NCBI GenBank assembly: GCA_013215375.1
Contig: JABSRB010000026.1
Coordinates: forward strand, 1-64,000
Reading direction: 5' to 3'
Source of the DNA: Oceanospirillaceae bacterium
GTDB lineage: Bacteria > Pseudomonadota > Gammaproteobacteria > Pseudomonadales > Balneatricaceae
Length of the DNA stretch: 64,000 nucleotides
The position numbers and the translations under genes are program-made. Under the pieces are notes generated by a model. The model was given only the letters and a program-made list of their open reading frames with translations, was not told where the DNA came from and did not search any database. How positions within the stretch are numbered: position 1 is the first letter of the stretch; every line of letters begins with the position of its first letter. This document shows, one piece after another, positions 55,809 to 64,000 of the stretch.

Positions 55809-56690
55809 ATGAGTAATTATCCTAAAGTGGCGGTGTTGTTAGCTGCCTATAATGGTAGAGATTGGATTGAGGAGCAGATTAATTCAATTTTAATTCAAAA
55901 AAACGTAAATGTTACTTTGTATATTAGCGTGGATTTGTCGACAGATGACACTTATGGATTTGTGAGTGATTTAGAGTTAATTAATAAATACATTAAAGTG
56001 CTGGACTACGGAAAGCGCTTCGGTAGCGCTTCTTCTAATTTCTTTCGTTTAATTAAAGAAGTTGATTTTTCGAGTTACGACTATGTTTCATTGTCTGATC
56101 AAGATGATGTTTGGTACGATTGGAAGGTGCACCGAGCTATTTCGAAGTTAAATGAAACGAATTCATCTGGGTACTCTTCAGATGTGACTGCATTTTGGCC
56201 AGATGGTAAAGAGCAGCTGCTCAAAAAATCCTATCCTCAATGTGAACATGATTATTTTTTTGAATCCCCAGGGCCGGGCTGTACGTTTGTTTTTAAACAA
56301 AGTGTACTGCAAGCATTCAAATCAAATTTTGATAAGATATCAACATACGCAGATCAGATATCTGTAAATCATGATTGGTATTTGTATGCTTATGTTCGCC
56401 AACAAGGATTGAACTGGATAATCGATAATAGGCCTGCAATGATGTACCGGCAGCATGCAAGCAATGAAATGGGGATGAACTCTGGCTTGAAAAGTTATTC
56501 GTCGCGCTGCAAGATGGTTAAAAACCATTGGTATAGAAAGCAAGTGGCTATAATGCTAGAATCTTTTGAGCCTCAACTTAAGGATAAATTACTTAATCGA
56601 AAGTATTTGATCTTAAATTTCTATAAGCTAAGAAGGCGCCCACGGGATCGTCTTGCTTTACTCATAATGCTACTGATTGGTTTTTTCTAA
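55809..56690 (+). CDS. Glycosyltransferase family 2 (rhamnosyltransferase-like)
   Basis: This GT-A enzyme begins MSNYPKVAVLLAAYNGRDWIEEQINSI and contains SLSDQDDVWYDWK near residue 97, the DQDDVW motif common in O-antigen rhamnosyltransferases. VNHDWYLYAYVRQQG follows. With dTDP-rhamnose synthesis in the same locus a rhamnosyl donor is plausible. I choose the ATG at 55809 (293 residues) over a GTG at 55794. Confidence 0.85.
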   Translation: MSNYPKVAVLLAAYNGRDWIEEQINSILIQKNVNVTLYISVDLSTDDTYGFVSDLELINKYIKVLDYGKRFGSASSNFFRLIKEVDFSSYDYVSLSDQDDVWYDWKVHRAISKLNETNSSGYSSDVTAFWPDGKEQLLKKSYPQCEHDYFFESPGPGCTFVFKQSVLQAFKSNFDKISTYADQISVNHDWYLYAYVRQQGLNWIIDNRPAMMYRQHASNEMGMNSGLKSYSSRCKMVKNHWYRKQVAIMLESFEPQLKDKLLNRKYLILNFYKLRRRPRDRLALLIMLLIGFF

Positions 56691-56794
56691 TATATTATGT
56701 AGGTTGTTTTGAGATAATGTTTGGATGTAAATTTTAATAGTGAATAACCATGCAAAATGAGGGAACATCTTTCACTGCATAAAAAGGAATAAAC

Positions 56795-57644
56795 GTGAAA
56801 GTATTACTCACGGGAGCTAGTGGATTTATCGGCAGTGCCGTTTTTGAGTGACTAAGAAAATATAATATTGATGTGTTGCCTGTTATTCGAAATAGTCAGA
56901 TGGCAGTCTCTGAAATAAACACAGTGCAGGTTGATGGCATCGATCCTACTACCGACTGGTCTGATAAAGTTGTAGACTGCGATGTTGCTGTGCACGCAAC
57001 TGCGAGAGTGCATGTGACCAATCAAATGACAGAAGATGCGCTTTAGAATTTAGAAGCCTGAATGTGGCTGGCACGTTGAATCTTGCCAAGCAAGCAGAAA
57101 GTGGTGTGAAGCTGTTTATATCTATTAGTTTTATTAATGTTAATTGTGATAGTACAACGGGAGCCCTAGCCCTTTTTCATCACGATCCTTCATCGCCTAC
57201 CAATTCGTATGGCCTCTCAAAATATGAAGCTGAAAAGGAATGTAGGTATTATCTCAAAAGACGGAAATGGAGTTGATGGTTATTCGAGGACCTTTGGTTT
57301 GTGTTGATGATTTAGTGGATTTAATTGTCACTTATTTAGATTATTACAAAGCGAAAGGAGTAGTTTTTTAGCCTCGGATGGTAATGATTAATTATTGTCG
57401 CGTTTAATACAGTTACTTAGAAAAAACCTTAGTAAACTTACATTACTATTTCCTGCGCCAGTTTTTTTTATTCCAGCTATTCGCAAACTTAATGAATAAA
57501 TCGATGATGATTGACAGGGTAATAGGCGTCTTGCAAGTAAATACAGTAAACATAGAGGTACGATTAAATTACAAGGCATCTTATGCAGATGAGCAGTCAT
57601 TGTTAAAAACCGCGAATGCTTATAGGCAAACCCTAAATAGTTAG
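56795..57644 (+). pseudogene. NAD-dependent sugar epimerase/reductase (WbpV/WbpK-like) pseudogene
   Basis: The GTG at 56795, with AGGA upstream, opens VKVLLTGASGFIGSAVFE, a clean NAD-binding start, then hits TGA at 56849. The rest can be followed through frames: DWSDKVVDCDVAVHATARVHV, NVAGTLNLAKQAESGVKLF, the catalytic-region NSYGLSKYEAEKE, VDDLVDLIVTYLDYYKAKG, and finally QSLLKTANAYRQTLNS before TAG at 57642. In related loci this gene precedes wbpL and reduces the 4-keto product of WbpM. Multiple stops and frameshifts show it is dead. Confidence 0.82.
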
Positions 57645-57684
57645 TTGTTTCCGTTTCACAGGAAGCATATAGAGAAAATCAGTC

Positions 57685-58707
57685 ATGTCATTTGAGTTGT
57701 ATTTAGTTTTGTTTTTTGTTGTGTCATTTTTCTTAACCGGCGCACTACGTGTGTATGCATTAAAGAAAAATGTCATGGATATCCCTAATGAGCGGAGTTC
57801 TCATGCAGTGCCTACCCCACGAGGTGGAGGAGTTTCTGTTGTAATTACTTTTCTTTGCGGGTTAGTTTTGGTTGGACTATTGGGATACGTTTCAACAGAA
57901 ATCACTACTCTCCTTTTTACCGCAGGCCTAATGGTTGCATTAGTCGGTTGGTTTGATGATCATGGACACGTTAGTGCGAAATGGCGCTTACTTGTTCACT
58001 TTCTTGCCGCCTTTATTGTTGTTTATGCATGTGATGGTTTGCCGGTATTGTCTTTTATGGGCTGGGATTTGAGTTTAGGCTGGGCAGGTCACTTTCTTAC
58101 AGGGATAGCTTTGGTATGGATTTTGAATTTATATAATTTTATGGATGGCATTGATGGTCTAGCCGGCGGCCAATCTGTTATTTCGACTTCAGTAATGGGT
58201 GTTTTACTTTTTTTTGTTTATGACCAGCCAGGTTTTGCCAATTTGCATTGGCTATTTGCCGCTTGTAGTTTAGGCTTCCTTTTATGGAATTTCCCTATTG
58301 CCAAGATTTTCATGGGAGATGCTGGAAGCGGCTTTATAGGTATTATGTTAGGTGCTTTTTTACTAATATCCAGCCATGTAGATCAAAGTCTGTTTTGGGC
58401 CTGGCTGATTATGTTAGCTGTGTTCATCACTGATGCCTCTTATACTTTGATCGTACGATTCCTTCGCGGTGAGAAAATTCACGATGCACATTGTAATCAT
58501 GCCTATCAACATGCAACTAGAAAACTTAAAAGCCATAAAATAGTTACCCTTTCAGTTTATGTTATTAATATTGTTTGGCTTGCACCCATTGCTTTATCCG
58601 TCTCAATGTATAAAATTGACGGTCTGCTTGGCTTGATTATAGCTGTTGTGCCTTTGTTGTTTTATTGTCATTTTTTTAAGGCGGGTTCTGCAGCTAGCTT
58701 AACCTAG
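57685..58707 (+). CDS. wbpL: Initiating sugar-phosphate transferase (WbpL/WecA family, GT4)
   Basis: This 340-residue membrane enzyme transfers a HexNAc-1-phosphate to undecaprenyl phosphate and so starts O-unit assembly. It has about 11 helices, the DDHGHVSAKWRLLVHF loop, the Mg-binding NLYNFMDGIDGLAGG motif near residue 150 and KIFMGDAGSGFIG near 207, and a cytoplasmic HxH loop (HDAHCNHAYQHA). It precedes wbpM, the usual pairing for QuiNAc- or FucNAc-type first sugars. Confidence 0.93.
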   Translation: MSFELYLVLFFVVSFFLTGALRVYALKKNVMDIPNERSSHAVPTPRGGGVSVVITFLCGLVLVGLLGYVSTEITTLLFTAGLMVALVGWFDDHGHVSAKWRLLVHFLAAFIVVYACDGLPVLSFMGWDLSLGWAGHFLTGIALVWILNLYNFMDGIDGLAGGQSVISTSVMGVLLFFVYDQPGFANLHWLFAACSLGFLLWNFPIAKIFMGDAGSGFIGIMLGAFLLISSHVDQSLFWAWLIMLAVFITDASYTLIVRFLRGEKIHDAHCNHAYQHATRKLKSHKIVTLSVYVINIVWLAPIALSVSMYKIDGLLGLIIAVVPLLFYCHFFKAGSAASLT

Positions 58708-58754
58708 GTTTTCTATCATATTCGCAAGGTTAAGAGCTTGCATGGATGCAGTAA

Positions 58755-60689
58755 ATGCTTGATTATTTTCTACAATTAACTCGATTTAAAAAACGTCTAA
58801 TTTCATTAATAGTAGATGCAGTCTTAATAGGTTTCAGTTTTTGGCTAAGCTATTGGATTAGACTCGGCGATCTCACTCCTACATCAAGCCTTATCCATTG
58901 GTCGCTCTTGCTTTTTATTACTCCTTTTACGTTGTTTTGCTTTATGCGTTTGGGCCTCTATCGTGCTGTTTTACGTTATGTTAGTTTCAGGGTATTGCTT
59001 ACTGTCCTCGCCGGCGTTTTATTTTCAACCTTACTTCTTGTCAGCACAGCATTTATCTTTGACGTGTTTTTACCAAGATCTACTGCAATTTTGTTTTTCA
59101 CCACAAGTTTTATTATGGTGGGCGGAGTGAGGTTGTTTTTTAGGATGATTATTTATAGGCAAGATAATAGTTCGATTTCGGTATTGATCTACGGGGCTGG
59201 TGCTTCAGGTAGGCAATTACACTTAGCTCTGAATCAGTCCTCAGAATATCTTCCATTAGTTTTTGTCGATGATGATGCTAAATTAGCTAATGCATCTATC
59301 CAAGGATTGAGAGTATATCCACCTGCCGATATATCTTCTTTAGTAGAACGATATCAAATAGATAAAATATTATTAGCCTTTCCTAGTGTTTCAACCTCTA
59401 AGCGAAAGGCCGTCCTGAATGAATTAGAGCCGTTGCCTTGTGAAGTTCTTTCAGTCCCAAGTATGTCTGATTTAGTATCCGGAACTGCCAGTATTGATGA
59501 ATTAAAAGAAGTCTCCATTGATGATTTATTAGGGCGAGATACCATCGCTCCTAATGATCAATTGCTCGATAAAAACATTACAGGGAAATCTGTTTTAGTG
59601 ACAGGTGCTGGCGGTTCTATTGGATCTGAACTATGTCGACAAATTATTAGATTACAGCCTACAGCCCTTATTTTATTAGATCATTCTGAATTTAACTTAT
59701 ACGAGATTGATAAAGAGTTAAAACAGATACAGTTGACAGATAATCTACAGTTTGGATTAGTGCCGATATTAGGTTCTGTACAAAATAGATCTCGTTTGGA
59801 CTCAGTTTTTAATACATTTAAGCCAGATACCATTTTTCATGCTGCAGCTTATAAACATGTTCCTTTGGTTGAGTATAATGTTGTAGAAGGTATTCGCAAT
59901 AACGTGTTTGGTACTTTGAACTGTGCTAGGGCTGCTTTAGCGGCTGGAGTACAATCTTTTGTTTTAATATCTACTGATAAAGCTGTAAGGCCAACCAATG
60001 TAATGGGCGCTAGTAAGCGTTTAGCAGAGTTAGTTTTACAAGCGTTGGCAAAAGAATCAACAAGTACCATGTTTAGTATGGTGCGTTTTGGTAATGTTTT
60101 AGGTTCTTCAGGCTCCGTTGTGCCGTTGTTTAGAAAGCAGATCGCAGCCGGTGGCCCAGTTACTGTTACACACCCAGAAATTACTCGATATTTCATGACC
60201 ATACCTGAGGCTTCACAACTAGTTATTCAAGCTGGAGCTATGGGTGTCGGTGGTGATGTTTTTGTATTAGATATGGGGGAGTCTATAAAAATAGCTGATC
60301 TAGCCACTAAAATGATTCATTTAAGTGGTTTTAGTGTCAAGAATTTAGAGCAGCCTGATGGTGACATCGAGATTAAATTTAGCGGTTTACGCCCTGGCGA
60401 AAAACTCTATGAAGAATTACTAATTGGCGACAATGTTACAGGTACCTCACATGATCGGATAATGTCAGCCCATGAAGTAATGTTAACTTGGGATGAATTG
60501 CAACAAATAACCGCTGCATTAGATCTTGCTTGTACCCAATATGATTTACAATCCATACGTAATATATTGGAAAAAGCGCCAACAGGCTTTACACCTTCTG
60601 ATCCTATTTGTGATTTGGTGTGGTCCCATGAAATTAACAACGTAGAACAAACAGTAATACCAATCTTTAAAAAAATTGAAAATTCATAA
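58755..60689 (+). CDS. wbpM: UDP-N-acetylhexosamine 4,6-dehydratase (WbpM/FlaA1 long form)
   Basis: This 644-residue protein has four N-terminal membrane helices (about 10-135), a small nucleotide-binding region and a C-terminal SDR domain from about 280. There the NAD motif is TGAGGSIGSELCRQ and the active-site region is STDKAVRPTNVMGASKRLAE, where the usual catalytic tyrosine is replaced, as in WbpM. It makes the UDP-4-keto-6-deoxy-GlcNAc precursor. The epimerase that should use this product is a pseudogene just upstream. Confidence 0.94.
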   Translation: MLDYFLQLTRFKKRLISLIVDAVLIGFSFWLSYWIRLGDLTPTSSLIHWSLLLFITPFTLFCFMRLGLYRAVLRYVSFRVLLTVLAGVLFSTLLLVSTAFIFDVFLPRSTAILFFTTSFIMVGGVRLFFRMIIYRQDNSSISVLIYGAGASGRQLHLALNQSSEYLPLVFVDDDAKLANASIQGLRVYPPADISSLVERYQIDKILLAFPSVSTSKRKAVLNELEPLPCEVLSVPSMSDLVSGTASIDELKEVSIDDLLGRDTIAPNDQLLDKNITGKSVLVTGAGGSIGSELCRQIIRLQPTALILLDHSEFNLYEIDKELKQIQLTDNLQFGLVPILGSVQNRSRLDSVFNTFKPDTIFHAAAYKHVPLVEYNVVEGIRNNVFGTLNCARAALAAGVQSFVLISTDKAVRPTNVMGASKRLAELVLQALAKESTSTMFSMVRFGNVLGSSGSVVPLFRKQIAAGGPVTVTHPEITRYFMTIPEASQLVIQAGAMGVGGDVFVLDMGESIKIADLATKMIHLSGFSVKNLEQPDGDIEIKFSGLRPGEKLYEELLIGDNVTGTSHDRIMSAHEVMLTWDELQQITAALDLACTQYDLQSIRNILEKAPTGFTPSDPICDLVWSHEINNVEQTVIPIFKKIENS

Positions 60690-60743
60690 TTATCCAATGA
60701 ATTCATACTAGGATTCAATTGCTGCATATATTAAGGAAATAAT

Positions 60744-61607
60744 GTGTCGAAAAGTACAATTAATGTTAGTGAAACTTCGTATGATGACGAAATAGATTTA
60801 TTAGAATTGTTCAAAATAATATGGAATAAAAAAATCCTAATTATTATTATAACTTCCCTGTTTATATTGCTTTCAGTTTTTTATGCTTTCTCAAAAACTG
60901 CGGTTTATGAAGTTAAATCCATATTCGAAGTCGGTTCTATTGTTAAAAAAGGTAAACCTACTAACCTTGAAAATGTTAACGCTCTTATTAACAAAGCTAA
61001 TATTATTTATAATTTGAATTTGCCTTTGGAAGAATTGACCCGTTTGAAAGGTATTAAGCTACTCTCTGGTACTGATAGATTGATCGAGTTAAAAGTTGAA
61101 TCCACGTCAAATCAAAAGGCTTTGGCTTTATTAAATGAAATTCTATCAGGGATTAAGCTTTCTCATAGTATAACAATTGCCAATTATCTGAAATTAGTTG
61201 AAAGTAAGCTTAGCCTGCTTGAAAGAGAATCTGTAAAACAAATTGAGAGTGAGAAGTTATTAGTCTCAGCAATCTCGATCAAAGAAAAGAATATTAAACG
61301 TGTTCTAAGTGACAACGCAGCAGTGGCAGCTGTGTATTCTATCAGTTTGAATAGCCAGAATACTGAATTATCAGCACTTAGGGAGCGTATCTATACATTA
61401 GAGAAAGAAATTTCAGAGATTAGACTCGATTTGTTGCCTGTTAATATCAAACAAACTGAAATTTTAGGTGATGTGATTATTAACGACTATCCTGTAGCAC
61501 CTAAAAAGAAGCTAATAGTTATTTTAGGAGCAATGCTTGGGTTTATATTTTCAATTATCCTTGTGTTGATCATGGGATTCGTCAAAAAGTATAAAGAAAA
61601 CGAATAA
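60744..61607 (+). CDS. wzz: Chain length determinant protein (Wzz-like)
   Basis: This 287-residue inner-membrane protein has a cytoplasmic start with DDEIDLLELFKIIWNKK, a first helix (about 32-50), a periplasmic helical domain rich in coiled coil, the proline-containing NDYPVAPKKK before the second helix (about 258-280), and a short tail. This is the polysaccharide co-polymerase fold that sets O-chain length. It is shorter than most Wzz proteins. GTG start with TTAAGGA. Last gene of the polysaccharide run. Confidence 0.88.
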   Translation: MSKSTINVSETSYDDEIDLLELFKIIWNKKILIIIITSLFILLSVFYAFSKTAVYEVKSIFEVGSIVKKGKPTNLENVNALINKANIIYNLNLPLEELTRLKGIKLLSGTDRLIELKVESTSNQKALALLNEILSGIKLSHSITIANYLKLVESKLSLLERESVKQIESEKLLVSAISIKEKNIKRVLSDNAAVAAVYSISLNSQNTELSALRERIYTLEKEISEIRLDLLPVNIKQTEILGDVIINDYPVAPKKKLIVILGAMLGFIFSIILVLIMGFVKKYKENE

Positions 61608-61622
61608 TAAATATTAGGTAAT

Positions 61623-61649
61623 AAAAAAGGAGTCAATAGACTCCTTTTT
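61623..61649. terminator. Bidirectional rho-independent terminator
   Basis: AAAAAGGAGTC pairs with GACTCCTTTTT around an AATA loop, with A-runs on the left and T-runs on the right, so it can end both wzz (plus strand) and accC (minus strand). It sits 15 bases after the wzz stop and 15 bases before the accC stop. Confidence 0.9.
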
Positions 61650-61664
61650 AGTGCTTACAGCACA

Positions 61665-63005
61665 TTACATTCCCAATTTCTTTTCCAAGTAGTGGATATT
61701 AACACCACCTTGTTGGAAATTTGCATCGGCCATGATTTCCTGGTGTAGGGCGATGTTGGTTTTTATCCCATCTACTACCATTTCATCTAGTGCGATTTGC
61801 ATTCTGCGCAGGGCAGTGGCGCGATCTTCACCGTAAGTGATTAGCTTAGCGACGAGAGAGTCGTAGTGCGGTGGTACTGTGTAGCCTGCGTATAGGTGTG
61901 AATCTACGCGGACGCCGTTTCCGCCGGGGACGTGGAAAAGGTTTACTTTTCCAGGGCTTGGCATGAAGGTTTTTGCGTCTTCTGCGTTGATTCTGCACTC
62001 GAACGAGTGGCCTTTTTCCACGATTTGATCTTGAGTGATGGATAGCTTGTAGCCAGATGCGATTAGCAGCTGCTCTTTTACTATATCTACACCGGTGATC
62101 ATTTCAGAGACTGGGTGCTCAACTTGTACACGGGTGTTCATCTCGATAAAGAAGAACTGGCCATCTTCGTAGAGGAACTCGAAAGTTCCTGCACCGCTGT
62201 AATTCATAGCAACACATGCATCGACACAAGATTTGAATACGGCTGCTCTGGCGACTGGATCTATGCCTGGTGCTGGAGCTTCTTCAACGACTTTTTGATG
62301 GCGACGCTGCATAGAGCAATCGCGATCATATAAGTGGATGGCGTTGCCTTGGCCGTCGGAGAGTATTTGTACTTCTACATGGCGTGGGTTCTCTAGGAAC
62401 TTCTCCATGTATACGGTCTCATCGCCAAAGGCGATTCCCGCTTCACCTTGGGTGACGTGTACGGCGTTGATGATGGCTGCTTCTGAGTGTACTACGCGCA
62501 TGCCACGTCCGCCGCCACCTGAAGCTGCTTTGATGATGACCGGGTAGCCAATTTTCTTGGCGATCGCGCGGATTTTATCCGGATCGTCCGGTAGTGCGCC
62601 ATTGGAACCTGGTACTGTCGGTACACCTGATTTTATCATTGCTTGGATAGCAGAAACTTTATCGCCCATCAGGCGGATGGTTTCGGCTTTTGGGCCGATG
62701 AAGGTAAAGCCTGACTTTTCAACTTGCTCGGCAAAGTCTGCGTTTTCAGCGAGGAAGCCGTAACCTGGGTGTATACCGGTGGCATCGGTTACTTCTGCTG
62801 CGCTGATAATAGCGGGGATGTTCAAATAGCTCTGTAGAGATGATGCTGGGCCAATGCATACTGCTTCATCTGCTTGGCGTACGTGCATTAAATCGCGATC
62901 GGCGCTAGAGTGAATAGCGACAGTTTTAATGCCAAGCTCCTTACAAGCTCTTAAGATTCTAAGCGCAATTTCGCCGCGGTTGGCTATAACTACTTTATCT
63001 AACAT
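61665..63005 (-). CDS. accC: Biotin carboxylase subunit of acetyl-CoA carboxylase
   Basis: AccC carboxylates the biotin on AccB in the first step of fatty acid synthesis. The 446-residue ATP-grasp protein has [17 protein letters not shown] at the start, the ATP loop [14 protein letters not shown], and [18 protein letters not shown] near residue 290. AAGGAT precedes the ATG. It follows accB after an 18-base gap and is the last gene of the minus-strand operon. Confidence 0.97.
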   Translation of the reverse strand: MLDKVVIANRGEIALRILRACKELGIKTVAIHSSADRDLMHVRQADEAVCIGPASSLQSYLNIPAIISAAEVTDATGIHPGYGFLAENADFAEQVEKSGFTFIGPKAETIRLMGDKVSAIQAMIKSGVPTVPGSNGALPDDPDKIRAIAKKIGYPVIIKAASGGGGRGMRVVHSEAAIINAVHVTQGEAGIAFGDETVYMEKFLENPRHVEVQILSDGQGNAIHLYDRDCSMQRRHQKVVEEAPAPGIDPVARAAVFKSCVDACVAMNYSGAGTFEFLYEDGQFFFIEMNTRVQVEHPVSEMITGVDIVKEQLLIASGYKLSITQDQIVEKGHSFECRINAEDAKTFMPSPGKVNLFHVPGGNGVRVDSHLYAGYTVPPHYDSLVAKLITYGEDRATALRRMQIALDEMVVDGIKTNIALHQEIMADANFQQGGVNIHYLEKKLGM

Positions 63006-63023
63006 AAGGGTGAATCCTTGTTG

Positions 63024-63467
63024 TTATACGATAGTGACAAGCGGTTGATCAAACTCAACAGGCTGTCCATCTTCAACTAAAATAGCTTCTACGATACCGG
63101 CGCGATCTGCTTCAATTTGGTTCATCATCTTCATCGCTTCTACAATACAAATAGTATCGCCAACTTTAACGCTTGAACCTATTTCAATAAACTTAGGTGC
63201 ACTTGGCGAAGGTGAACGGTAGAAAGTGCCAACCATTGGCGAAAGTACAGCATTCGCTGTCGGCGATATCGCCACAGGTGCAACAGGTGCTGCAACAGGA
63301 GCAGGAGCGGCTGCGACCGGTGCTAATGGAGCGGCCATTAAAGGTGCAGCGATGGTAACTGGTCCGCGGCTAATGCGAACAGACTCTTCGCCTTCTTTTA
63401 TTTCTATCTCATTAATGTCTGATTCTTCTAGTAGTTCAATCAGTTTTTTAACTTTACGAATATCCAT
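63024..63467 (-). CDS. accB: Biotin carboxyl carrier protein of acetyl-CoA carboxylase
   Basis: AccB carries the biotin for acetyl-CoA carboxylase. The 147-residue protein has an N-terminal helical region, an Ala/Pro-rich linker (about 40-70) and a C-terminal biotinyl domain. The biotin attachment lysine is K113 in EAMKM. It lies between aroQ and accC, the common gammaproteobacterial order. Confidence 0.97.
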   Translation of the reverse strand: MDIRKVKKLIELLEESDINEIEIKEGEESVRISRGPVTIAAPLMAAPLAPVAAAPAPVAAPVAPVAISPTANAVLSPMVGTFYRSPSPSAPKFIEIGSSVKVGDTICIVEAMKMMNQIEADRAGIVEAILVEDGQPVEFDQPLVTIV

Positions 63468-63525
63468 GTCTATTTCTCTGTAAGCAAATTATTGTAGTTA
63501 AAAGCAGCAGTGCTGCTCTGTTTGA

Positions 63526-63978
63526 TTATTTGTTGTTGGTTTCATCTAGTTTTTGCAATGCAAAATCTAATGCGTATTTATAACCTGCTGTACCCAAACC
63601 ACATATAACACCTTGGGCAACATCCGAAAGGTAGGAGTGGTGTCTGAAACTCTCGCGGGCGTGAATATTGGATAGATGTACTTCTACAAAGGGAATATCC
63701 ACACCTAAAAGGGCATCACGTAACGCAATACTGGTATGAGTGTAAGCAGCGGGATTGATAATAATAAAATCAATATTTTGTTGTTGCGCTAGATGGATTC
63801 TTTCTATCAAAGCGGATTCTGAATTACTTTGAAAGCAATCCAATTGATGTCCAGCACTGGTAGTGATTTCAGAGAGTTCTTTTTCTACGTCGGCAAGGGT
63901 TTCGCTACCGTATATTTCAGGCTGTCTAGTGCCTAATAAGTTTAGGTTAGGGCCGTTTATAAGAAGGCACTTTGCCAT
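63526..63978 (-). CDS. aroQ: 3-dehydroquinate dehydratase, type II
   Basis: AroQ converts 3-dehydroquinate to 3-dehydroshikimate in the shikimate pathway. The 150-residue protein has [18 protein letters not shown] with the catalytic tyrosine, [16 protein letters not shown] and [18 protein letters not shown] with the catalytic histidine. AGAGAG precedes the ATG. It is first in the aroQ-accB-accC operon; the promoter lies beyond the window. Confidence 0.97.
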   Translation of the reverse strand: MAKCLLINGPNLNLLGTRQPEIYGSETLADVEKELSEITTSAGHQLDCFQSNSESALIERIHLAQQQNIDFIIINPAAYTHTSIALRDALLGVDIPFVEVHLSNIHARESFRHHSYLSDVAQGVICGLGTAGYKYALDFALQKLDETNNK

Positions 63979-64000
63979 ATAGAAAACTCTCTGTGTCGAT

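Overview
The window looks like a chromosomal segment of a marine-type gammaproteobacterium, probably in or near Cellvibrionales/Pseudomonadales. Supporting markers are a full ccmABCDEFGHI cytochrome c maturation operon beside an orphan FliK-like/FlhB-like pair, zipA directly upstream of ligA, a PA2817-family gene beside a YadGH-type ABC transporter, fused mnmC, and aroQ-accB-accC. The genus cannot be fixed from sequence reading alone. Base composition is moderate in the housekeeping half and visibly more AT-rich from about 36 to 61 kb.

Region 1 (1-1000) holds six tRNA genes as two Glu-Gly-Glu runs that share an identical 187-base block; the second run has its own strong sigma70 promoter. Region 2 (1.2-12.1 kb) is housekeeping and stress functions: a membrane protein with a degenerate GGDEF domain, a PA2817-family protein, an ABC-2 exporter, queF (queuosine), a YdjA-type nitroreductase, copA, a periplasmic cyclophilin, dgt, a SUI1/YciH protein and a 36-residue membrane peptide. 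Region 3 (12.1-15.1 kb, minus strand) is the orphan FlhB-C/FliK-like pair with duplicated DNA at both borders of the small gene. Region 4 (15.4-27.6 kb) is ccmA to ccmI, an extremely long zipA, ligA and yheU. Region 5 (27.6-32.7 kb) has a 198-bp inverted-repeat element resembling a MITE, a CBS-pair protein, mnmC, ugd and an MNT-HEPN toxin-antitoxin pair whose HEPN gene is frameshifted.

Region 6 (32.8-61.6 kb) is a Wzx/Wzy-type O-antigen locus, all on the plus strand. It encodes dTDP-L-rhamnose synthesis (rmlBACD), a four-gene cassette of uncertain product (SIS isomerase, Gfo/Idh oxidoreductase, D-2-hydroxyacid dehydrogenase, inositol-monophosphatase-like enzyme), and a CDP-3,6-dideoxyhexose pathway. 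That pathway has intact ddhA, ddhB and ddhC, an AscE-like epimerase and an AscF-like reductase, but its reductase gene ddhD/ascD is wrecked. The locus continues with a flippase, three GT2 glycosyltransferases, a possible fourth transferase, a polymerase, an O-acyltransferase, a WbpL-like initiating transferase, a WbpM-like dehydratase and Wzz. A second, mostly decayed cassette (phosphogluconolactonase-like, IMPase-like and dehydrogenase pseudogenes around an intact hydratase-like gene and an intact CMP-sugar-synthetase-like gene) lies between wzx and wzy. A WbpV/WbpK-type epimerase pseudogene precedes wbpL.

Region 7 (61.6-64.0 kb, minus strand) is aroQ-accB-accC, separated from wzz by a bidirectional terminator. 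Overall, a stable core carries an O-antigen island in active decay: at least five broken genes sit among intact assembly genes, which suggests recent loss or switching of one or more sugar branches. All family names come from reading motifs and synteny by eye; no database search was run.
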